Of a DNA stretch of 64,000 nucleotides, positions 56,901-64,000 are shown piece by piece. The stretch comes from Turnera subulata. Taxonomy: Eukaryota; Streptophyta; Magnoliopsida; Malpighiales; Passifloraceae. The position numbers and the translations under genes were made by a program. Every line of letters starts with the position of its first letter. Within the stretch, counting starts at the first letter, position 1. A model generated the notes under the pieces. The model was given only the letters and a program-made list of their open reading frames with translations, was not told the origin of the DNA and made no database searches. Location: the NCBI GenBank assembly GCA_028386065.3, contig JAKUCV010005454.1:155303-219302 (forward strand), given 5' to 3'.

Positions 56901-58094
56901 CAAAGCCATATGGATTATATGTCGGTTTCAGAGACATACCAAGTGAGGATATAAACTTATAAACTTCGGTATGCTGCCCGTGATACCCCGGTTGTTTGTT
57001 TGTTTATAGTTTATATGTTATCTTGCGTACCTATCATGTTATTGCTGGCTACTATTGTGATTATTGTTATAACCTTGATGACTACTGTGGATTAGCTGTT
57101 GTGCTTTGTGATGTTGATATGATTATGGTGTTGATTGTATGAGATATGTGGTATTTGATCGGTATGAGATATGTGGTATTTGATCGGTCAATGGCAGTGT
57201 CCCAGTATTGTGACGTTGGATTCCCAGAAGAGCTGTGAGGCTAAGAGCCTGCTCGGGAAAGTGAGTATGATGAATTACTGTTGGATAGTGGAATAAGAAA
57301 TAATAACAAACAGTGGTAATATCGTCTAGACACACGTGACAGGTATTGGTACGGCCAGATGGTAGTCACCTTGTGATTGTGATATGCTAGGGAGGATTGC
57401 GGGACTCCCGGCTGAGGACTGCGGGACTCAGTTGATTTGCTATAGGAAGGACTGCGGGACTTCTGCCGAGGAATACGGGACTCGGTTATTTGAGATATGA
57501 TTTGTGATATTTAGCGGGGAGCACCCTGGGGTTAGCTAACCTATCTACCAGGCACGGCCAATACTTTTCATGTGACAAGGGCCCTAAAAATTAAAATTGG
57601 ATAGTCAGTCGCTGATTGTCAGTGAGTTTAGAGGACTAGCTTAACGGTGTGATGTCAGTTGTACAGTAAGGTCCGGTATGTTGTCTGATTCCGATACTAT
57701 GTTGTGGTTGCTGTACCTCTATTGTACTGTGTTGGCTTTGGTATATATACGGTTGCTTTTATAATGCGGTTTATTTGTTTATCGGTGAGACAGTGGTTGG
57801 TCTCACCCCTCACACAGTCCCTGCAGGTTAGGTCAGGATTACATTTCGGCGGCTGCAGTGTACCCTCGGGCAGGACTGGGATCCAATAGTTTGCATTGGG
57901 CTTTGCATATGTTGTCTTTGTGATCATAAATGCTTCCGCTATGCTTTTGTGGTTGATGTATCGAGGTCTGGTGATTGTTATTATTTTTGGGCCAATGGGC
58001 CGATTTTTTATTGTATTACACAGTTTGTGCCACATGTCGGCACTGTTGTTCACTAATTACTGTCCATTGGGTAAATAGTAGTCGGGGCGGTTCA
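53972..58094 (+). repeat. 3' LTR of outer element (4123 bp)
   Basis: Full-length copy: C/T tract (54600-54950), GC-rich block (54960-55530), AT-rich block (55980-56860), repeats and hairpin (57784-57807), end GCGGTTCA at 58094 (one change from GCGTTTCA). The 322-codon frame 54567-55535 is low-complexity Ser/Pro-rich and not taken as a gene. Confidence 0.93.
57784..57807 (+). promoter_or_regulatory. LTR hairpin of outer element, 3' LTR
   Basis: Same 8-bp arms and loop as at 52333-52356. Confidence 0.55.
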
Positions 58095-58099
58095 TATGA

Positions 58100-58459
58100 A
58101 ATACTATTCTATGTAATTATCATTTATATTATTAATTTTTTCCATATTTATTTTTTAGAACTTATTTTCTTATTTACTTGTATCAGCATCTTTAATTTAT
58201 AACTTTCACCTCTTTTATTAAAAAATAATATTATTTTAAAATAATTTGTTACATAAAAATAATTATTTTTTAGTTTTAATTAGAAATAATTTTTTAAAAA
58301 TTATATTGATCCCCTAATTATTCTCTTTTTTTTCCTAAAAATTAAATAAAAATTATAATTATTTCATTAATTAAAATGGTGCAGTATATTTTTCAATTTT
58401 TAGAAGCTTAATAAGAGATAATATATATTACCTTTGGTACTTCCTTTTTTCTTGTAAAT
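58100..58459. other. AT-rich spacer
   Basis: Continuation of the AT-rich sequence of 40531-41525 on the other side of the outer element. No gene. Confidence 0.6.
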
Positions 58460-58794
58460 GAAACGCCCCGATCCGTATTTACCGTTATACACAGTAAACA
58501 CGTGGGACCTATTATTTATTACAGAACCACAACGGTAAATACCACAAGCCAACAGTAATAAAAATACAACAACAGTACTCGTCCCGGCACGGAGACATTA
58601 TTATAACAGGCAACAGAAACGGAGAAATAATATGCAAGCAGCGGAAGTCTTAATACAATACAGCAATTGGCAACAGTATGGAAATGATGCAACGCAGGAT
58701 GGATCCGGGCCTGGCAGAGGGTGCGCCACAGCTTGCCTCGAACGTACCTGAGCTACGCACAACCAAACTACTCGACCAGGTCACGCTGGCGAGG

Positions 58795-58815
58795 GGTGAG
58801 TCCGAAGTGCTCACC
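58795..58815 (-). promoter_or_regulatory. Conserved LTR hairpin, gypsy element
   Basis: Arms GGTGAG and CTCACC around TCCGAAGTG on +, identical to copy C. Confidence 0.5.
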
Positions 58816-59039
58816 GGGTAAAATCCATAAGCAAATATACATAAACAAGCAACCGTAATTTTTCCAAGTCACATCAACAACAACTAACTAAGGTTCTCAC
58901 AAACCTTAAATAATACACTTGTGATTCTAGACACACTATTCCAATTTTATTATCAGGGCCCCTATCACTAGTTAAATGGTGGCCGTCACCTGGTAGTCAA
59001 GCTAGCTAGCCTGTGGACCCCGCCCTGGTACCTCCACGT

Positions 59040-59156
59040 AATAACTGGCACAGACAGGGAGCAGACCCCAAGCACACTCTCCTCTAGCGCCTAAAATAAT
59101 AATTGGTACAGACAGGGAGCAGACCCCAAGCACACTCTCCCCCAGCACCATAAAAA
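59040..59156 (-). repeat. 58-bp tandem repeat, two units, in gypsy LTR
   Basis: ACAGACAGGGAGCAGACCCC and following bases occur twice with period 58 and few differences. It sits at the LTR position where the LARD family has its 27-bp array. Confidence 0.8.
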
Positions 59157-61218
59157 TAAGACTACCATCTGGCTGTTCCAACATTTAACTGTGACTTACT
59201 AGATGTCTAAGTGTATCCAGTTTTATTATTTCTCCTCCCTCAACTAGTTTCTATAATTCTGTTATCCGACCATTATCTCATTATCCCGAGCAGGCTCACA
59301 GCCTCTCCGCTCGTCTGGATAATACAAACTTATCCCAAACTGTTATCTCATACCAGTACCCCCGGTACTCAACTCAAAAATCCTCACAGTCAACAACAAC
59401 AGTAATAGACTTACTTAGACCAACAATTCAAATATCATAAATAACAACAACAGTAGCAATATTTTCAACATCATCAACGCCATCAAACATCAATTTAACT
59501 CATCACACAACAAGCCATTCACAGCCACAAGGAATTATTCTAGCATATATCACACATAGTAAACAAACAACAACTTGGTATTACGGGCAATATATAAATA
59601 TTTACTTATCCTCACCTTAGCCGATTCCTATTCCTGAAAGTCCTCGAAGTGTCTCGGCTCTGGCTCCTCAGGATACAGCTCGTTATCAACTCCTATATCA
59701 AACAATAATATATGCATACATAAGATGATATGCAAATGCTCGACTAATACTGTAAGCCAAAAAATAATTACTGGACCAACTTGGTACTCCCCCGGGTTAT
59801 TCCCATTATCATCATAATTCAGCATTTATTTTCAGGTGTCAAAATATCATATTGTACTCATACCCGGAAATTATTCCGGTATTTTATTACCTTGATAATA
59901 CCCCTTTCCATATTTATTTCATAAGTATGTACTTTCTAATACATTTCTTTTCCTTATATTTTTCCCAAAATAATTATTTCCATATAGTGTAACATATATT
60001 TCCAAAATATAATTACCATTAAAATTCCATTTTTTAGAATTATTATTATTATTCTCTCCTTTTTTCAGATTTTATTCTTTTCTTTTTTTAATACGGACTG
60101 GGCCCAAGGGTTAGGCCTGGCCCAAACGTAGAGCCCAAACCCAAGCATGAAGCCTACGCCAGGCCCAGACCCGCGCCAGCCCAAGCTCCAGCTGCACCCA
60201 AGCCCAAGCAGCCCAGCCCACGGCGCGACCCTAACACAACCGGGTCAATGCGGGTCGTCTTCATCATCCGGGTCTACAGCTCACCTTGTGTGGTTGCAGA
60301 CGGCGGTGACGCGAGAGGCACGGCGGATCGAGGCACGACGAGGCAGGTGTGCGCAACGACGACGGAGACGAGGCACTGGCGAGGGAGGCAGCGACTGGTG
60401 GTGCTCGTCGACAACAGCAGGGCGGCGGTGCGAGGAAGCGGGTGCTTCGTCAGGTGGCGCTGCTGCGAGGAGAAGCGGCGCGACTGGGTTCGGTGGCGGC
60501 TGTAGCAAGGCGAAGACTACCTGCTGCAGCGAGCGAGAGAGAGAGGCAGCAAAACGATGGCGGGACGCGCTAGGTGGGTGGTGGCGTCGGCAGTTCATGA
60601 TGGAGAAGGGAAGGAGAAGAAGATGGGGTTATTGCCCCAAAACGGCAACGTTTTGTTGCTGGTTTGTGTGTGTGTGTTGTGTTATTATTTTTTTTTTTTT
60701 TGCAGGGGAAAGATGGCTACTGAAGGAGGTTGTACTGGTTGTTTGCAGGAAAACAAGGAAGGGAACTTGTAGAGGGTTGCAGGCAGGAGAAGGATTTGAT
60801 GGTGATGGCATGCAGGAGGGTGTTGAATTTTAAAAGTGAAACACAGGATGCATCACGGGTATCACAAGGAGGGGCAAGCTTTCACGAGCATAACAGGAGG
60901 AGGCGGCTGCTTAATTCAATTATGCAGTCGTGTTCCGTCCGGACCAGAAAATAACTATAACACCCCCTTGACTTTATTTCTGGTCCGTTATCTCGAGGAT
61001 AAACCTGACTTTTCTCGAGATTCTTGGACCCAAAAAATACCATCTCTGGTCTATAAAATCTGCAGAAAAATCCCGAACGTGGGACAGGGCACGATTTCGG
61101 AATCCGATGCATAATTTACCCTGAAATAATTACCCAAGATTATTTTTATATGGTAAATTACTGTACAAAGCATTTTACAGTCCCGGTAAAAATATAAATT
61201 TTTACCCGGGCTGTTACA

Positions 61219-61254
61219 GTCTACCCCCTTAAAAGAATTTCGTCCCCAAAATTC
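61219..61254 (-). promoter_or_regulatory. Hairpin and polypurine tract, gypsy element
   Basis: Minus strand GAATTTTG-GGGA-CGAAATTC (one G-U type pair in RNA), then TTTTAAGGGGGTAGAC against the LTR. Confidence 0.65.
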
Positions 61255-64000
61255 AATCCGAACCGGTGAAGAGATGCGGATGCTGGGATCGCATGTGCTC
61301 CTCAACTTCCCATGTTGACTCGTTAGCGGAATGCTTACTCCACTTGACCTTTACCATGGGAATGGTGCGGTACTTCCCGAGCAAGAATCTGTTCCGGTAC
61401 TTCTGTGTAGGTAAGGTCTTCTGCCACTTCAACATCCACCGGGGCCACGATATGACTAGGATCTGATCGGTATCTCCTCAGCACAGAGACATGGAACGCA
61501 TCATGTATGCGTGAAAGCTCTTCAGGTAATGACAACCTGTAAGCTAGTGGTCAAATTCTCTCCACGATCTCATAGGGTCCGATATACCTTGGACTCAGCT
61601 TTCCTCTTTTGTCGAACCTGATCACACCCTTCCAAGGTGCTACTCTAAGAAAAACCTTCTCACCAACATTATACTCCATTTCACGTCGGTGTTTGTCGGC
61701 ATAGCTCTTTTGCCGATCCTGAGCAGCTCTCATGCACTGCTTCACTATCTGAATCCTGTCAACTGTCTGTTGGATTAAATCCGGTCCAACGATCAGTCTC
61801 ATACCTTCTTCATCCCAACACACTGGACTTCTACACTTCCTCCCATAGAGGGCCTCAAAAGGTGGCATACCAATGCTGGAATGGTAGCCGTTGTTATACG
61901 CAAACTCTGCTAAGGGTAGATACTTTTCCCAACTCCCACTGAAGTTAAGTGCGCAAGCCCTCAACTTGTCCTCCAATGTCTGTATGGTCCTCTCAGACTG
62001 TCCATCTGTCTGAGGATGAAAAGCAGAACTGAAGCTCAACTTAGTTCCCAGCGCTGCTTGTAAACTCTTCCAGAATTGTGATGTGAATCTGGGATCTCTG
62101 TCTGAGAATATAGACTTTGGAATCCCATGCAGTCTCACAACTTCAGCAACATACTTACTCGCCAATGTGTCCATGGTATCAGTCTGGCGAATAGGGAGAA
62201 AATGAGCTGATTTTGTTAATCGACCAACGATGACCCAAATAGAATCATGCTGTCTCCGAGTCATCGGTAAACCAATCATAAAATCTATAGTGATCTTCTC
62301 CCTACTTCCACTCTGGTATTGTCAACGATCTCATCTTGCCTGTTGGAGCCTGATGTTTGGCTTTCACCTGCTTGCAAGTAATGCATCTTGCAACATACTC
62401 TGCTACGTCCTTCCTCATCCGAGGCCACCAGAAATGACTCTTCAGGTTCTGATACATCTTGGTGCTTCCAGGATGCATCGCATATGGCGTCATATGACCT
62501 TCTTCTAGGATCTGACTACGCAGATTACTGACATTGGGTACACATACCCGTTTCCTAATCATCAGTGCTCCATCATCAGCTATACGGAACTTATCCCCTT
62601 TTCCACTTCTTACTCCTTTTAGCTTGACCAGGTCGGGATCTCCATCTTGTAACTCCACTATCCATCCTCTCAGGTTGGACTTGATACTCATGTGTGCCAG
62701 TAATGCTCCTGTTTCATCCACTGTCAAGTCAACTCCCAACTTCCTTAACTCGATAAGTGAAAACATCGAGTAATTAATGGAGGCATCATCCGGTTGTCTC
62801 CAGCTCAAAGCATCAGCTACCACATTAGCCTTTCTTGGGTGATACTCGATAGTACAATCATAATCATTAAGCAACTCAACCCAGCATCTTTGTCGCAGGC
62901 TAAGCTCCTTCTAAGTCATGATGTACTTAACGCTTTTGTGGTCGGTGAAGATTCAACACTTCTCTCCAAACAAGTAGTGTCTCCAAATCTTCAGAGCCAA
63001 AATCACAGCTGCCATCTCAAGATCATGAGTCGGGTAGTTCTTCTCATGAGTCCTTAGCTGTCTGGAGGCATAGGCAATCACTCGTCCTTCTTTCATCAGC
63101 ACGACTCCTAAACCAAGACCTGATGCGTCGCAAAACAACACAAACTCCACTCCTGGCTTGGGTACTTTTAGCACTTGTGTCGTGGTCAGCTTCTTATTAA
63201 GCTCCTCAAAACTCTGTTGGCACTCTGGGCTCCAAACAAAAGCTTGTTCTTTCCTCAACAGCTTAGTCATGGGACTGGCTAATAAGGAAAAACCTTCTAT
63301 GAACCTCCGATAATATCCTGCAAGGCCAAGAAAACTCCTGACTTCGGAAACATTCTTAGGAGGCTCCCACTCCAACACAACCTTAACTTTGGCAGGATCA
63401 ACCTTTATTCCATCCCCGCCTACTACATGTCTGAGGAAGGAAACTTCTCTAAGCCAAAATTCACACTTGTTGAATTTGGCATACAGCTGCTTCTCCCATA
63501 ACCTTTGAAGCACTACCCTCAAATGCTCTTCGTGCTCTTCTTTGCTCTTGGAGTAGATGAGGATATCGTCGATGAAGACCACAACGAACTTATCCAGGAA
63601 TTCATTCAGCACCTAGTGCATCAAGCACATAAATACAGCCGGTGCATTGGTCAAACCAAAAGGTACCACAGTGAATTCGAAGTGGCCATACCTTGTGCGA
63701 AAAGCTGTCTTCGGTATGTCCTTCTCCGAAATCTTGATCTGATGATAGCCCGATCGGAGATCAATCTTTGAAAACACTGTTTCTCCTTGGAGCTGATCGA
63801 AAAGATCATTAATCCTCGGTAACAGGTACTTGTTCTTGATTGTCACCTTGTTGATCTGGCGAGAGTCTACACACATACGCAGACTACCGTCCTTTTTTTT
63901 CACGAACAAAACTGGTGCACCCCATGGTGAGGTACTAGGTCTGATGAAACCTTTTTCTAGTAGTTCATCTAGTTGCTTCTTCAGCTCTTGAAGCTCTGTT
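61255..64000 (-). pseudogene. Gypsy pol, 3' part (RT, RNase H, integrase, chromodomain-like), broken
   Basis: From the window edge downwards: RT (64000-63613) with [13 protein letters not shown] and [11 protein letters not shown]; a TAG at about 63613; RT palm with FIDD (near 63565); RNase H with [10 protein letters not shown] (near 63140); TGA at 62953 and a second stop near 62910; integrase zinc region (H..H..C..C, 62490-62370); a one-base insertion near 62306 that shifts the frame; integrase core with DRDPRFT and HPQTDGQSERTIQT (62110-61980); GPY/F region (61560); a TAG near 61551; HDAFHVSVLRRY (61500) and a chromodomain-like end after a further shift near 61376. At least four stops and two shifts make this copy non-functional, but every domain is recognisable. 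Confidence 0.9.

Larger units (their letters stand above)
41521..58099 (+). mobile_element. Outer LARD-like element, split by copy C
   Basis: TSD TATGA at 41521-41525 and 58095-58099. 5' LTR 41526-43241 plus 51233-52630, internal region 52631-53971 (1341 bp, no frame of note), 3' LTR 53972-58094 (4123 bp). Primer-binding site at 52634 and polypurine tract before 53972 place it on +. There is no coding capacity. It is a different family from copies A-C, but shares TGTAACG...GGGCGTTTCA-type ends, the hairpin at the polypurine tract and the LTR hairpin arms. The LTRs differ at about 4% where compared. Confidence 0.93.
58460..61218 (-). repeat. 3' LTR of gypsy element (2759 bp)
   Basis: Minus strand TGTAACAGCCCGGGTAAAAA...CGGGGCGTTTCA. 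Blocks: hairpin 58795-58815, tandem 58-bp repeat 59040-59156, AT-rich part 59700-60080, GC-rich part 60100-60560. The 228-codon frame at 60147-60833 lies in the GC-rich part and is not taken as a gene. Confidence 0.9.
58460..64000 (-). mobile_element. Ty3/gypsy chromovirus (Tekay-like), 3' part; 5' end outside window
   Basis: 3' LTR 58460-61218 on the minus strand, polypurine tract, chromodomain-like C-terminus, integrase, RNase H and RT, running out of the window. The order RT-RNase H-integrase defines gypsy; the C-terminal chromodomain-like part defines a chromovirus. LTR ends match those of LARD copies A-C. The left flank is AT-rich spacer; the target duplication cannot be checked. Confidence 0.9.

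Noticed and set aside
60147..60833. 228-codon frame in the gypsy LTR
   Set aside because: GC-rich LTR block, Arg/Gly/Ser-rich with overlapping open frames on both strands; no conserved motif.

Overview
The window is nuclear DNA of a flowering plant. The evidence is an interrupted short-chain dehydrogenase gene with GT-AG introns and a plant-type AYR1-like protein, Ty1/copia and Ty3/gypsy (chromovirus) retrotransposons, plant L1-type LINEs, hAT and other MITEs, and AT-rich spacers. The species cannot be told from the sequence; a eudicot is likely but not shown. There is no sign of a bacterial, organellar or viral replicon, and no CRISPR array, rRNA or tRNA gene was found.

Layout. 1-10340: two LARD-like (large LTRs, no gag-pol) retrotransposons on the + strand. 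Copy A (3' part only) sits inside the 5' LTR of copy B. 10341-12336: decayed LINE, minus strand. 12337-17289: decayed copia element. 17290-28400: the gene-bearing spacer, with an SDR gene (17618-20076, three exons), a possible 71-residue gene on the minus strand (22196-22411), a hAT MITE with an 8-bp target duplication, and two unusual insertions flanked by 58-70 bp direct repeats. 28409-40168: LINE remains, tail to tail, interrupted by a young, nearly intact copia element (30037-37312, TSD TCGAC) and a TRIM (39323-40057). 41526-58094: a second LARD-like family (outer element, TSD TATGA) whose 5' LTR is split by a minus-strand copy C of the first LARD family (43242-51227, TSD TTTAT). 58460-64000: the 3' end of a Ty3/gypsy chromovirus on the minus strand, with its pol broken by stops and frameshifts.

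How the parts relate. The LARD families have no gag or pol, so they would need proteins in trans. The chromovirus at the right edge has the same LTR ends, the same hairpin-plus-polypurine sequence before its 3' LTR and the same LTR-internal hairpin, so its family is the natural partner. The first LARD family is odd because its internal region carries two reading frames (called ORF-A and ORF-B here) on the strand opposite to the LTR transcript. ORF-A has a TATA-like box of its own; ORF-B ends in the first part of an endonuclease/exonuclease/phosphatase domain. Three copies of ORF-A and two of ORF-B are present, several broken at different places. Host genes are few: the SDR gene is the only firm one, and the copia LTR lies about 330 bp upstream of its start codon.
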